Below are positions 22,484 to 31,933 of a DNA stretch of 32,386 nucleotides, one piece after another; positions within the stretch are counted from its first letter, which is position 1, and each line of letters opens with the position of its first letter. The stretch spans positions 1 to 32,386 of the forward strand of contig JAZQDU010000029.1 of NCBI GenBank assembly GCA_045546915.1. The letters are read 5' to 3'. This DNA is from UMGS172 sp045546915. GTDB lineage: Bacteria; Bacillota; Clostridia; Oscillospirales; Acutalibacteraceae. The position numbers and the translations under genes were made by a program. The notes below the pieces were generated by a model. That model was not told the origin of the DNA. It made no database searches and saw only the letters and a program-made list of their open reading frames with translations.

Positions 22484-25114
22484 CTACATTTTGGACTTAA
22501 TGTCGGCAATGCTACTTTCAAGCAATGCTATTTTATCAACGGCCTTCTTATAAGACTCTTTCTGTGCTTCGACAACCTTTTCGGGTGCCTTTGCAACAAA
22601 AGCAGGATTGTTGATTTTAGAACCGAAGAAATCTCTATCCTTTTCGGCTGCTGCAAGTTCCTTAGAAAGACGTTCAAGTTCTTTTGAGAAGTCAACAAGT
22701 TCATTCATAGGGATTTGAACAACTGCGTCGTTTGTAACAACGCGAACTGCACCTTCTACATCTACACCGCTTACAACCTCAACCTCAGAAGCCGAAGCCA
22801 AACGGCACATAAATACGGCTGAATTCTTAAAGGTTTCTGCGCTCTCGGTCTCAATAAACAATTTTGCCTTTTTAGAAGGCGGAACGTTCATTTCGGCGCG
22901 ACGGTTACGCACTGCCTTAATTACGTTCATAACCTTTTCAAACTCAGCTTCTTCGTTAGCAAAGTTGCGACATTCACAAGAAGTAGGCCACTCGGATATC
23001 ATAATCGAATTACCCTCGTGAGGTAATGCCTGCCAAATTTCCTCGGTAATAAAAGGCATAAACGGATGCAATAATTTCAAGGTGTTAGAAAGAATATAAA
23101 CAAGCACACCCTTAGCAGTTGCCTTTTTCTGCTCGTCATCAGAATTAAGACGAACCTTGGTAAGTTCGATATACCAGTCACAGTATACGTCCCAAATAAA
23201 GTCATAAAGTTTTGATACTGCAAGACCGATTTCATACTTTTCAAGATTATCGGTAACCTCTTTTACAAGGTTATTAAACTTAGAAAGTACCCATTTGTCT
23301 TCAAGTTCAAGATTTTCGGGCACATAAGGAGCCGGCTCGTCTTCGCCTAAATTCATAAGAACGAAACGTGCAGCATTCCAAAGTTTGTTAGCAAAGTTAC
23401 GGCTTGCCTCAACACGCTCTGCCGAGTAACGCATATCGTTACCGGGAGTATTACCGGTAGCAAGGGTAAATCTCAAAGCGTCGGCACCGTACTTCTCGAT
23501 TTCTTCGAGAGGGTCAATACCGTTGCCTAATGATTTAGACATCTTTCTGCCTTGCGAGTCACGAACAATACCATGGAACAAAACAGTATTGAAAGGCGCT
23601 TTGCCGGTATATTCTAAACCTGAGAAAATCATACGAGCAACCCAGAAGAAGATAATATCATATCCGGTTACAAGGGTGCTTGTAGGATAGAAATATTTAA
23701 GGTCAAGAGTGTTGTCGGGCCAACCTAAAGTTGAGAAAGGCCACAATGCAGAGGAAAACCAAGTGTCAAGAGTATCCTCATCTTGCTTTACCTTACCGCC
23801 ACACTTAGGACAAACATCAACTTCGGTACCGCTAACGGTCATTTCACCACAATCCTCACAGTACCAAGCAGGAATTCTGTGACCCCACCAAAGTTGACGG
23901 GAAATACACCAGTCTTTAATGTTTTCCATCCAGTTGTAATATGTCTTTTCAAAACGCGTGGGGATAAGTTTAATCTCGCCGTTTTTAACAACGTCAATCG
24001 CAGGCTCTGCCAAAGGTTGCATTTTAACAAACCATTGTTTAGAAATACGAGGTTCAACAATGGTAGAACAACGATAGCAACTGCCTACATTATGTTTCAT
24101 AGGTTCAATTTTTACAAGGAAGCCGCCTGCTTCAAGGTCGGCAACGATAGCTTTTCTTGCTTCGTAGCGGTCCATACCTTGATATTTGCCGCCGTTTTCG
24201 TTGATATGTGCATCATCGGTCATAACATTGATAACGGGGAGATTATGACGAAGACCGACTTCAAAGTCGTTAGGGTCATGTGCAGGTGTAATTTTAACAA
24301 CACCGGTACCGAAATCCATTTCAACGTAAGTGTCGGCAACAATCGGTATTTCAGTGCCAACAAGTGGCAAGGTTACAGTCTTTCCAACAAGTGACTTATA
24401 GCGCTCGTCATCGGGGTGAACTGCAACTGCGGTATCACCAAGCATAGTTTCAGGACGAGTGGTAGCAAGTTCAATAAATCCACTACCGTCACTTAAAGGA
24501 TAACGAAGATGCCAGAACGAACCATCTTTCTCGGCATAATCTACCTCAGCATCCGAAATAGAGGTTAAGCAATGAGGACACCAGTTGATAATCCTTTCAC
24601 CACGATAAATAAGTCCTTTTTCGTAAAGACGGATAAATACTTCCTTAACGGCTTTAGAGCAACCTTCGTCAAGAGTAAAACGCTCTCTGTCCCAGTCGCA
24701 AGAAGTACCCAATTTTTTAAGTTGTTCAATGATTCTTCCGCCGAACTTTTCTTTCCAAGCCCAAGCGCGTTCAAGGAATTTTTCGCGTCCCAAATCTTCT
24801 TTGGAAATACCCTCTTTACGCATTGCTTCAACGATTTTAGCCTCAGTAGCAATTGAAGCGTGGTCGGTACCGGGAAGCCAAAGTGCAGAATAACCCTGCA
24901 TTCTTCTCCATCTAATAAGAATATCTTGCAAAGTTTCATCCAAAGCGTGACCCATATGAAGTTGACCCGTAATGTTGGGTGGCGGTATAACAATAGTATA
25001 CGGCTTCTTTTTCTGGTCTACTTCAGCATGGAAGTACTTGTTTTCGAGCCAAAAAGCATATGTTCTATCCTCAACAGAGGCAGGATTATATACCTTTTCA
25101 AGTTCTTTTGCCAT
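22484..25114 (-). CDS. valS: Valyl-tRNA synthetase
   Basis: The product is 876 aa, full length. It charges tRNA-Val. The class I HIGH-type motif is PPNITGQLHMGH (45-56), the editing domain spans about 190-350, a Cys4 zinc site lies at C419, C422, C435 and C438, and KMSKS is at 524-528. The C-terminal 65 residues form the ValS coiled coil (FSKELERLSKELAAAEKDRDF onward). A GGACTAAT-type site precedes the ATG. It has its own promoter with a roughly 50-nt leader and no T-box, though many Firmicutes regulate valS that way. Confidence 0.98.
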   Translation of the reverse strand: MAKELEKVYNPASVEDRTYAFWLENKYFHAEVDQKKKPYTIVIPPPNITGQLHMGHALDETLQDILIRWRRMQGYSALWLPGTDHASIATEAKIVEAMRKEGISKEDLGREKFLERAWAWKEKFGGRIIEQLKKLGTSCDWDRERFTLDEGCSKAVKEVFIRLYEKGLIYRGERIINWCPHCLTSISDAEVDYAEKDGSFWHLRYPLSDGSGFIELATTRPETMLGDTAVAVHPDDERYKSLVGKTVTLPLVGTEIPIVADTYVEMDFGTGVVKITPAHDPNDFEVGLRHNLPVINVMTDDAHINENGGKYQGMDRYEARKAIVADLEAGGFLVKIEPMKHNVGSCYRCSTIVEPRISKQWFVKMQPLAEPAIDVVKNGEIKLIPTRFEKTYYNWMENIKDWCISRQLWWGHRIPAWYCEDCGEMTVSGTEVDVCPKCGGKVKQDEDTLDTWFSSALWPFSTLGWPDNTLDLKYFYPTSTLVTGYDIIFFWVARMIFSGLEYTGKAPFNTVLFHGIVRDSQGRKMSKSLGNGIDPLEEIEKYGADALRFTLATGNTPGNDMRYSAERVEASRNFANKLWNAARFVLMNLGEDEPAPYVPENLELEDKWVLSKFNNLVKEVTDNLEKYEIGLAVSKLYDFIWDVYCDWYIELTKVRLNSDDEQKKATAKGVLVYILSNTLKLLHPFMPFITEEIWQALPHEGNSIMISEWPTSCECRNFANEEAEFEKVMNVIKAVRNRRAEMNVPPSKKAKLFIETESAETFKNSAVFMCRLASASEVEVVSGVDVEGAVRVVTNDAVVQIPMNELVDFSKELERLSKELAAAEKDRDFFGSKINNPAFVAKAPEKVVEAQKESYKKAVDKIALLESSIADIKSKM

Positions 25115-25169
25115 AATATTAGTCCTTTCACCGAAAACGGTTTTATTTGGAAATTATATTCAATTTAAT

Positions 25170-25198
25170 ATAATATACCAAGCGACAATAAATGTCAA
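25170..25198 (-). promoter_or_regulatory. SigA-type promoter of valS
   Basis: TTGACA (25193-25198), a 17-base spacer and TATTAT (25170-25175) on the minus strand. The start is predicted near 25163. Confidence 0.83.
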
Positions 25199-25291
25199 CA
25201 TCGGCAAACATTTCCAAACATATAATTTAAACAAAAACACAAAATATATTTGTCAACCGATTAATTAAGCGTTTGCATATCAAGTTGACCG

Positions 25292-25327
25292 ATGCCTCAA
25301 GCGTTTTGCTTGAGGCATTGTTTTTTA
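25292..25327 (+). terminator. Plus-oriented terminator with no upstream gene
   Basis: ATGCCTCAAGC/GCTTGAGGCAT (25292-25318) is an 11-bp perfect stem, followed on the plus strand by TGTTTTTTAT. It lies after the parC-like stop (minus strand), but on that strand no T-run follows. No plus-strand gene precedes it. It may still serve the parC-like transcript, or end an unseen plus-strand RNA. Confidence 0.6.
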
Positions 25328-25334
25328 TATTTAC

Positions 25335-27584
25335 TTAACCCAATGTAAGTTGTTCGCCTTGTTCTTCGGCAGAAGGCAAACTTCCCGCTGCAGGCAAACT
25401 TCTTGTGCGGTAACGGTGAGGTTTAATTAGCATACCTTCCGAATACAGCACTGTTTCAAATAATCTTTGACCTTTTTTCTGGGTCATAACGGCTACACCG
25501 CCGTTATCCTTCGTCGCTTTAACCTGCAATGCGCCTGTATGAAGCAACAACATTCTGCCACCGGTAGACTTTAAGAGAATTTCGCAATCTTCTTTTATGT
25601 GCATAATTGAGCAAAGCTCATGTTTATCTGTGTATGCAGAAATCAACTTTTTGCGGTTTGTTTTGGTGGCATAAGCCGAAAGCGATACTTTAGATACCCT
25701 ACCATTTGTAAAGAAGAACATCATATAGCCCGAATAATCGGTAGTCACTACCATAAATACGGGCTTTTCTCCGTCTTCCATATCAAGTTTTGCGGGGATA
25801 TAATCACCCAAAACACTTGCCTTTGTATCGTCAAAGTCACTTGCTTTTGTTTTATAAACTTGACATTTATCGGTAAAGAACAGCAATTCTGCAGCATTAG
25901 AGGTTTCAACGCTCATCATAAGGCTGTCGCCCTCTTTATACTTCTGCTCACCGCTCATTCTAAGTGATTGAGGTGTTATTTTCTTGAAATAGCCGTCGTT
26001 TGACAAGAATAAAGTCACAGGATAATCAGGTACTTTTTCATCTTCCATTTCATACTTGTTATCCTCAGCAGAAATTATCACAGTCTTTCTTTCTTGACCG
26101 TATTTTTCAGCCACCGCCTCAAGTTCCTTAATGATAATATTCATAAGTTTACGGCGTGTCTTTAAAATATCTTCAAGTTCTTCAATTTCCTTTTGAAGAT
26201 TTTCAATATCATCAATTTTTTTCATAATATATTCGCGATTTAAATGACGAAGTTTAATTTCGGCTACATACTCTGCCTGAACCTCATCAATACCAAATCC
26301 TATCATAAGATTTGGCACAACCTCTTTTTCTTCAGCGGTTTCGCGAACAATTTTAATTGCCTTGTCGATATCGAGCAATATTTTTTGAAGTCCTTTTAAA
26401 AGGTGATATTTATCTTGAGCTTTTTTAAGGTTAAAACATATTCTTCTGCGAACACACTCTACTCTAAAAGCTGTCCACTCGGTCAATATGTCTTTAACAC
26501 CCATTACCATAGGTGAACCGCCTACAAGAATGTTAAAGTTACAAGAAAAACTGTCTTGCAAAGGTGTAAGTTTAAACAACTTTTGCATAAACTTTTCAGG
26601 GTCAACACCACGCTTTAAATCTATGGTAATTTTAAGTCCCGAAAGGTCGGTTTCATCACGAATATCGTTAATTTCTGTAATCTTTTTAAGTTTTACAAGG
26701 TCTATAATTTTTTCAATAATAGCCTCAATCGTGGTTGTGGGAGGAATTTGAGTTACATCTATGCAGTTAGCCGATTTATCATAACTGTAAACTGCGCGAA
26801 CCTTAACAGAACCTCTGCCCGTTTCGTAAATTTTTTCCATTTCGGCGCGGTCATAAAGCAACTGTCCTCCACCGGGAAAATCAGGTGCAATCAAGTGGTC
26901 GGCAATCGTAGTATCCTCATCTTTTATAAACTCTATTTCGGTGCGACAAACCTCTTTAAGATTAAACGGACAAATAGAGTTAGCCATACCAACCGCAATA
27001 CCTGTATTGGCATTTACAAGAATTGACGGGAACGAAACAGGAAACAAAGTAGGTTCCTTCATGGTTGCATCATAGTTGTCAACAAAATCTATTGTATCAG
27101 AGTCGATATCCTTAAAAAGTTCTGCCGCTATGGGAGCCAACTTTGCCTCGGTATATCGAGGTGCCGCATAAGCCATATCACGAGAATAGGCTTTACCCAT
27201 ATTACCTTTTGAATCAACATACGGGTGAAGCAACGCTTCATTACCTACAGTCAGACGAACCATTGTTTCATAAATGGCAGCATCACCGTGAGGATTAAGT
27301 CGCATTGTTTGACCGGCAATATTAGCCGACTTGGTTCTCGCGCCATTAAGCAACCCCATGTTATACATAGTATAAAGCAATTTGCGGTGCGAAGGCTTAA
27401 ACCCATCAATTTCAGGGATTGCTCGCGACAAAATAGCGCTCATCGCATACGGCATAAAATTGGTTTCAAGCGTTCTTGTAATAGGATTTTCAACAACCGT
27501 ACCGGCACCTGCAATATAAGCGTTGGCTTCGGCAGGAGCAGTAACCTTCGTTGTTTCTTTTGTAGTTTTACGTTTCGGAGCCAT
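25335..27584 (-). CDS. Type IIA topoisomerase subunit A (ParC/GyrA-like)
   Basis: The product is 749 aa. The breakage-reunion domain begins after a basic, Ala/Thr-rich 30-residue extension. It has GFKPSHRKLLYTMY (61-74), LNPHGDAAIYE (96-106) and the catalytic tyrosine in APRYTEAKL (R143, Y144). A coiled-coil gate follows near 400-490, then a short C-terminal propeller without the QRRGGKG-type GyrA box. That points to topoisomerase IV-like decatenation. In the quinolone-binding region Ala102 stands where E. coli GyrA has Ser83. It lies 18 bases after the B subunit gene. Housekeeping gyrA would be expected elsewhere. Confidence 0.9.
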   Translation of the reverse strand: MAPKRKTTKETTKVTAPAEANAYIAGAGTVVENPITRTLETNFMPYAMSAILSRAIPEIDGFKPSHRKLLYTMYNMGLLNGARTKSANIAGQTMRLNPHGDAAIYETMVRLTVGNEALLHPYVDSKGNMGKAYSRDMAYAAPRYTEAKLAPIAAELFKDIDSDTIDFVDNYDATMKEPTLFPVSFPSILVNANTGIAVGMANSICPFNLKEVCRTEIEFIKDEDTTIADHLIAPDFPGGGQLLYDRAEMEKIYETGRGSVKVRAVYSYDKSANCIDVTQIPPTTTIEAIIEKIIDLVKLKKITEINDIRDETDLSGLKITIDLKRGVDPEKFMQKLFKLTPLQDSFSCNFNILVGGSPMVMGVKDILTEWTAFRVECVRRRICFNLKKAQDKYHLLKGLQKILLDIDKAIKIVRETAEEKEVVPNLMIGFGIDEVQAEYVAEIKLRHLNREYIMKKIDDIENLQKEIEELEDILKTRRKLMNIIIKELEAVAEKYGQERKTVIISAEDNKYEMEDEKVPDYPVTLFLSNDGYFKKITPQSLRMSGEQKYKEGDSLMMSVETSNAAELLFFTDKCQVYKTKASDFDDTKASVLGDYIPAKLDMEDGEKPVFMVVTTDYSGYMMFFFTNGRVSKVSLSAYATKTNRKKLISAYTDKHELCSIMHIKEDCEILLKSTGGRMLLLHTGALQVKATKDNGGVAVMTQKKGQRLFETVLYSEGMLIKPHRYRTRSLPAAGSLPSAEEQGEQLTLG

Positions 27585-27602
27585 AATCTTTTCTCCCTAT
27601 TT

Positions 27603-29585
27603 TTAACTTAAATCTGCATCTGCAATATAAAGATAACCTTTTTCGGTTATCATTTCTTTTCTTCCATCAATGTCATCACCCAAAAGCACATCAAACATAG
27701 TAGCCGTTGCCTCGGCATCTTCAGGTGTGACCTTTATAAGCCTTCTGGTCTTTGGATTCATGGTTGTAAGGCTCATCATATCAGCCTGGTTTTCACCAAG
27801 ACCTTTTGAACGCTGAACGGTGCATTTTGTATTTCCAACCATATTGGTCATGATATCTGCCTTTTCTTTTTCGTCATAGGCAAAATAAGTCTTATCCTTA
27901 GTGGTTATTTCGTAAAGCGGAGTTTCGGCTATAAACACCTTACCGACCTCAATTAATGTTGGAATAAGCCTATATATCATGGTAAGAATAAGCGTTCTTA
28001 TGTGGAATCCGTCTTCGTCAGCATCGGTACAGATAATGATTTTATTCCAGCGAAGAGCGTTAAGGTCAAATGTTGAAAGGTCTTTATTAGCCTTCGATTT
28101 TACCTCAACACCACAGCCTAAAACCTTTAAAAGATTTGTAATAATCTCAGATTTAAAAATTCGGTCATAATCGGCTTTGAGACAGTTAAGAATTTTACCT
28201 CTTACGGGTATAACAGCTTGGAATTCAGCATTTCTTGCCATTTTAACCGAGCCCAAAGCCGAATCACCCTCAACGATAAACAGTTCTCTCATCGTAACAT
28301 CTTTGCTGCGACAATCAACAAACTTGTCAATTCGGCTAAGCATGTCGTTACCCGACTGTAAAGTCTTTTTAATATTAAGACGCTCGCGTTCACTTCGCTC
28401 ACGGCTACGCTTATTTATAAGAACTTGACCTGCAATTTTTTCGGCTTCTTCACGATTCTCTATAAAATAAACCTCTAACTGATGACGCAAAAATTCGGTC
28501 ATGGCGTCGCCGATAAACTTATTGGTAATAGCCTTTTTGGTTTGGTTTTCGTATGAAGTTTGGGTTGAGAACGATGAAATACAAAGAACAATACATTCTT
28601 CTATATCAGCAAATGTAATTTTACTCTCGTTTTTCTGATATTTGTTTGTATTTTTTATATAATTATCAATTTGATAAACAAATGCGTTTCTGACAGCTCT
28701 TTCGGGTGCACCACCATGTTCGAGCCAACTTGAGTTGTGGTAATACTCTTTGAGTTGAACTTGATTTGAAAAACTAAGCGCAACATTGATTTTAACTTTA
28801 TATTCAGGTTTATCGTCACGGTCGCGTCCCTTTCGTTCGGTATGCCAAAACTGTACCGAAGTAAGACCTTTATCTTCAACCTTTTCAGTAACGTAGTCTT
28901 TAATGCCCTCGGCATAACAATATTCATAAGTTTCAAATTTATTGCCAACTTGGTCGCGAAGTATAAAGGTAATATTATCATTAACAACCGCTTGACGCTT
29001 TAAAATATCTTGATAATACTCAAGCGGTATGTTAATATCGGTAAAAACTTCTAAATCGGGTTTCCAACGCGTTTTTGTACCCGTATCTTTACCACTGTAA
29101 GTTTCTTTTTTAAGCCCACCTATATTTTCGCCTTTTTCAAAATGGAGGGTATAAATATATCCGTCACGCTTAATTTCAACATCCATATATTCCGAGGAAT
29201 ACTGTGTCGAACAAAGACCAAGTCCATTAAGACCCAACGAAAACTCATAGTTTTCGCCGTCATTAGTATTGTACTTGCCACCGGCATACATCTCGCAGTA
29301 AAGGAGTTCCCAATTGAAACGGTTTTCTTTAGTATTAAAGTCAACCGGCGCACCTCGTCCAAAGTCCTGCACTTCGATAGAATGGTCGGCAAACCTTGTA
29401 ACCACGATTTTTTTACCGTGACCTTCTCTTGCCTCGTCTATTGAGTTAGAAATAATCTCGAATACCGAATGTTGACAACCCTCAATGCCGTCCGAACCGA
29501 AAATAACCGCCGGTCTTTTTCTAACTCGGTCAGCACCTTTTAAGGAGGTTATACTTTCGTTGCCGTATTCAGTCCTTTTTGCCAT
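27603..29585 (-). CDS. Type IIA topoisomerase subunit B (ParE/GyrB-like)
   Basis: The product is 660 aa. The GHKL ATPase domain has E43, N47 and D50 in FEIISNSIDEA (usual form EIVDNSIDEA), GRGAPVDF and SLGLNGLGLCSTQYSS. The transducer domain follows. The TOPRIM domain has EGDSALGSVKMARNAEFQAV, the IICTDADEDGFHI DxD and QRSKGLGE (usual QRYKGLGE). The changed positions are consistent with the divergent clostridial second topoisomerase rather than canonical GyrB. It is first in a two-gene operon with the A subunit, together forming an A2B2 enzyme that passes DNA duplexes using ATP. Confidence 0.91.
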   Translation of the reverse strand: MAKRTEYGNESITSLKGADRVRKRPAVIFGSDGIEGCQHSVFEIISNSIDEAREGHGKKIVVTRFADHSIEVQDFGRGAPVDFNTKENRFNWELLYCEMYAGGKYNTNDGENYEFSLGLNGLGLCSTQYSSEYMDVEIKRDGYIYTLHFEKGENIGGLKKETYSGKDTGTKTRWKPDLEVFTDINIPLEYYQDILKRQAVVNDNITFILRDQVGNKFETYEYCYAEGIKDYVTEKVEDKGLTSVQFWHTERKGRDRDDKPEYKVKINVALSFSNQVQLKEYYHNSSWLEHGGAPERAVRNAFVYQIDNYIKNTNKYQKNESKITFADIEECIVLCISSFSTQTSYENQTKKAITNKFIGDAMTEFLRHQLEVYFIENREEAEKIAGQVLINKRSRERSERERLNIKKTLQSGNDMLSRIDKFVDCRSKDVTMRELFIVEGDSALGSVKMARNAEFQAVIPVRGKILNCLKADYDRIFKSEIITNLLKVLGCGVEVKSKANKDLSTFDLNALRWNKIIICTDADEDGFHIRTLILTMIYRLIPTLIEVGKVFIAETPLYEITTKDKTYFAYDEKEKADIMTNMVGNTKCTVQRSKGLGENQADMMSLTTMNPKTRRLIKVTPEDAEATATMFDVLLGDDIDGRKEMITEKGYLYIADADLS

Positions 29586-29643
29586 TTTTCATCATCCTTA
29601 TAGAAAAGTTCCATTATTTACATAAATATCCATTATCTTTATT

Positions 29644-29672
29644 ATTCTATACCATATCTTGTGTTTCGTCAA
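29644..29672 (-). promoter_or_regulatory. SigA-type promoter of the topoisomerase pair
   Basis: TTGACG (29667-29672), a 17-base spacer and TAGAAT (29644-29649) on the minus strand, about 60 bases before the start codon. Confidence 0.75.
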
Positions 29673-29732
29673 GTGTTTTCGACATATATACCCGTTATAT
29701 CGACTTTTTTGACATATTTTTTTCAAAAAGCA

Positions 29733-29761
29733 TTGTAACAGGCAAACAGCAGTGGTATAAT
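29733..29761 (+). promoter_or_regulatory. Promoter of the VTT-domain gene
   Basis: TTGTAA (29733-29738), a 17-base spacer and a perfect TATAAT (29756-29761), divergent from the topoisomerase promoter. Confidence 0.75.
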
Positions 29762-29793
29762 CGGTGTGTAGCAACTTTAGGCAGGTGACCAAA

Positions 29794-30495
29794 ATGCAAA
29801 AAAGGATAAAAGAAACATTGAGTGGCAGAACATTATACCTTATTATTTCGGTCGTTATATTTGTTGCATTACTCAGCGTCGGTACCTTAAGTTTGGGTCC
29901 AAAAATAGTATCGCTATCGCGTGACCCCGAAGCATTACGTCAGTATTTAGGTTCAGGCGGTATTAAAAGTTATACGATATTTCTTGCAATTCAATTTATT
30001 CAAACCGTTTTTGCCTTAATTCCGGGCGAGTTTGTCGAAATCGCCGCAGGATACTTATACGGTAGCGTTAAGGGTTTGATTTTGTGCCTTTTGGGTGTAG
30101 GTGTTGCAACCGCACTGATTTTCAGTCTTACACGTCTCTTGGGTAAAAAATTCACCGAAATTACAATTGATTCAAAAGATTTAAAACGTCTTAGGTTTTT
30201 GCAAGATGAGAAAAAACTTGAAATTATGTTTGCCTTACTGTTCTTTATACCCGGCACGCCTAAAGACCTCATAACCTATTTTGCCGGCGTAACCAAAATA
30301 AAATTCATTAAATTTATGGCAATCAGCCTGTTTTGTCGCATACCTTCAATTTTAACCTCTACCCTTGCAGGTGACGCTTTAGGCGAGCAAAGTTATTTGC
30401 AGTCGGCAATAATATTTGCCGTCACAGGTCTTGTTGGCATTTGCGGCGTTTTATTTTATAAAAAACTAACGTCAAAACACAAAAACAAAACTTAA
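29794..30495 (+). CDS. TVP38/TMEM64 (VTT-domain) membrane protein
   Basis: The product is 233 aa from the ATG at 29794, which has AGGTG upstream; an ATG 30 bases up overlaps the promoter region and is unlikely. It has about five or six hydrophobic segments. The VTT core is visible: PGEFVEIAAGYLYGSVKGLILCLLGVGVA with the GY/G motif, then FFIPGTPKDLITYFAGVTKI and a following helix with SLFCRIPSI. DedA/VTT proteins are re-entrant-loop membrane proteins, several of which act in lipid transbilayer movement. Substrate is unknown here. It is monocistronic or read through into the next gene. Confidence 0.88.
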   Translation: MQKRIKETLSGRTLYLIISVVIFVALLSVGTLSLGPKIVSLSRDPEALRQYLGSGGIKSYTIFLAIQFIQTVFALIPGEFVEIAAGYLYGSVKGLILCLLGVGVATALIFSLTRLLGKKFTEITIDSKDLKRLRFLQDEKKLEIMFALLFFIPGTPKDLITYFAGVTKIKFIKFMAISLFCRIPSILTSTLAGDALGEQSYLQSAIIFAVTGLVGICGVLFYKKLTSKHKNKT

Positions 30496-30498
30496 ACT

Positions 30499-30526
30499 TT
30501 GCATTTTAAAAAAATTATGCTACAAT
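30499..30526 (+). promoter_or_regulatory. Promoter of the secreted repeat protein gene
   Basis: TTGCAT (30499-30504), a 16-base spacer and TACAAT (30521-30526), about 28 bases before the start codon. Confidence 0.6.
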
Positions 30527-30553
30527 ACTTAGGTGTTTAAAAGAGGTGAATTC

Positions 30554-31789
30554 ATGAAAAATGTTATCGCGCTATGCCTTTTCTTAATAGTTTCGGTTGT
30601 TTCTATATATGTAGGTAGTAATGTTGACTACACTGTTACCGTTGCAAACCCTGACGATAACGCCCCTTCATACCGCAAAGTTTGGCAGATGTATAATCTC
30701 GGCACACCCTCTGCTGTTACCTTTGACGATAAAAAATTGACCTCTCGCAACCCCTGGGACATGAAAGTTTTTAACGGTAAACTCTATATTGGCAGCGGCG
30801 ACTGGAATGAAAACACAGGGCCGGTAGCCGTATGGCGTTATAATATTGAAAACAGCATGTGGGAAAACACCGGCATTATAAACGATGATGCAATAACAAG
30901 ATTTCATGTTTTGAACGACAAGTTGGTCATTTCCGGTACCGACCCTAAAGAGGATTATTCGTTTGGTAATTATTATGTTCTTAATGACGACAAGTGGGAT
31001 ACCGTTCGCACCATACCTAACGGAGCGCACCTGTTTGATATTGCCCAATATAAAAACGAAACATTTTATGCCATCGGCACCCCCGATAACACTACTTCCC
31101 CCGTTCAAAAAACAGCCGACGGACAAACCTTTGTAAATATCCCTTTTTATAACGGAGACAAACAGGTTTTGGGGAATAAAACACTTTTCTTTTCACGTTG
31201 CTACGCATTGTTTAAGGCAGATAACGGTCTGTTTGCTTTTTGCAGATGGAACATGGGTGGCGCTTACGGATTTTATGAATATAAAAACGGCGCTTTTTAC
31301 TTAATTGAAAACATCACGAAAATATCGGCTAAATATCCCGGCATTAACCGTCAACAATTATTAAACGAATGGTTGACCGTTAATGACACCTGCTACATTT
31401 CGCTTGGCAATGTTTATTCAACCAAAGACTTTAAGACGTTAGAAACTTTAAAAACACCCAACGACGAGTATGTGCAGGATATTACCGAACATAACGGCAA
31501 GGTGTATATGATTTCTTCCAAAAAAATCGAAATAATGCCCGAAATCACCAATGAATCCGAAACACCACCCGAACCGATAATCAAGTATAAAAACACTGTT
31601 TGGGAATATTCCGAAACCGATGGGTTTAAAGAGGTTTTTTCGTTCAATTACAACTCAACCGCTATGAGTTTTGTTTTTGATGACGACAGATGTTATGTTG
31701 GCATCGGCAGTTTTAATGACCAAACTATAAAACAAACCTACAACGGAACAATTCTGATGTTCAAAGAAGAACTGGTCGAAGTAAAATAA
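30554..31789 (+). CDS. Secreted or membrane-anchored, propeller-like protein of unknown function
   Basis: The product is 411 aa from the ATG at 30554 (AGAGGTGAATTC upstream); seven codons further up are in frame without a binding site. Residues 1-22 form a hydrophobic signal or anchor (MKNVIALCLFLIVSVVSIYV), with no lipobox cysteine. The rest shows repeated short beta-rich units of the kind W.MKVFNGKLYIGSGDW, LNDKLVISGTD, YKNETFYAIGTPD and HNGKVYMISSKK, as in Kelch/WD-like propellers. Aromatic and Asn/Asp content suggests a carbohydrate or cell-surface role, but this is a guess. The final E-V-K-stop codons are part of a 20-bp inverted repeat. Confidence 0.75.
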   Translation: MKNVIALCLFLIVSVVSIYVGSNVDYTVTVANPDDNAPSYRKVWQMYNLGTPSAVTFDDKKLTSRNPWDMKVFNGKLYIGSGDWNENTGPVAVWRYNIENSMWENTGIINDDAITRFHVLNDKLVISGTDPKEDYSFGNYYVLNDDKWDTVRTIPNGAHLFDIAQYKNETFYAIGTPDNTTSPVQKTADGQTFVNIPFYNGDKQVLGNKTLFFSRCYALFKADNGLFAFCRWNMGGAYGFYEYKNGAFYLIENITKISAKYPGINRQQLLNEWLTVNDTCYISLGNVYSTKDFKTLETLKTPNDEYVQDITEHNGKVYMISSKKIEIMPEITNESETPPEPIIKYKNTVWEYSETDGFKEVFSFNYNSTAMSFVFDDDRCYVGIGSFNDQTIKQTYNGTILMFKEELVEVK

Positions 31790-31803
31790 AAAGCTTGGAG
31801 TTA

Positions 31804-31927
31804 GAGGCACCCTCCGCAAGGAAGGTGCCTCAGTTATATTCGCCAAAGGCGAGTTATATTGCTTTGCAGTTATATTTGGGCTACGCCCAAGTTATATTCG
31901 CTTCGCGAGTTTTGGTGGCGAATATAA
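31804..31927. repeat. Left half: hairpins with four AGTTATATT linkers
   Basis: Stems are GAGGCACC/GGTGCCTC (GCAA loop inside), CGCC/GGCG, TGC/GCA, TTGGGC/GCCCAA and TCGC/GCGA, each separated by AGTTATATT. An 11-bp perfect complement (31834-31844 with 31917-31927, core TTATATTCGCC) can close most of this half into one branched structure, competing with the small hairpin at 31841. Confidence 0.75.
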
Positions 31928-31933
31928 TAACAC

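Noticed and set aside
25115..25170. T-box leader for valS
   Set aside because: The leader is only about 50 nt, and no T-box sequence or specifier stem is visible.
25335..29585. Housekeeping gyrB-gyrA
   Set aside because: The A subunit lacks a GyrA box, both subunits have divergent motifs, and the neighbourhood is not the dnaA-recF-gyrB region.
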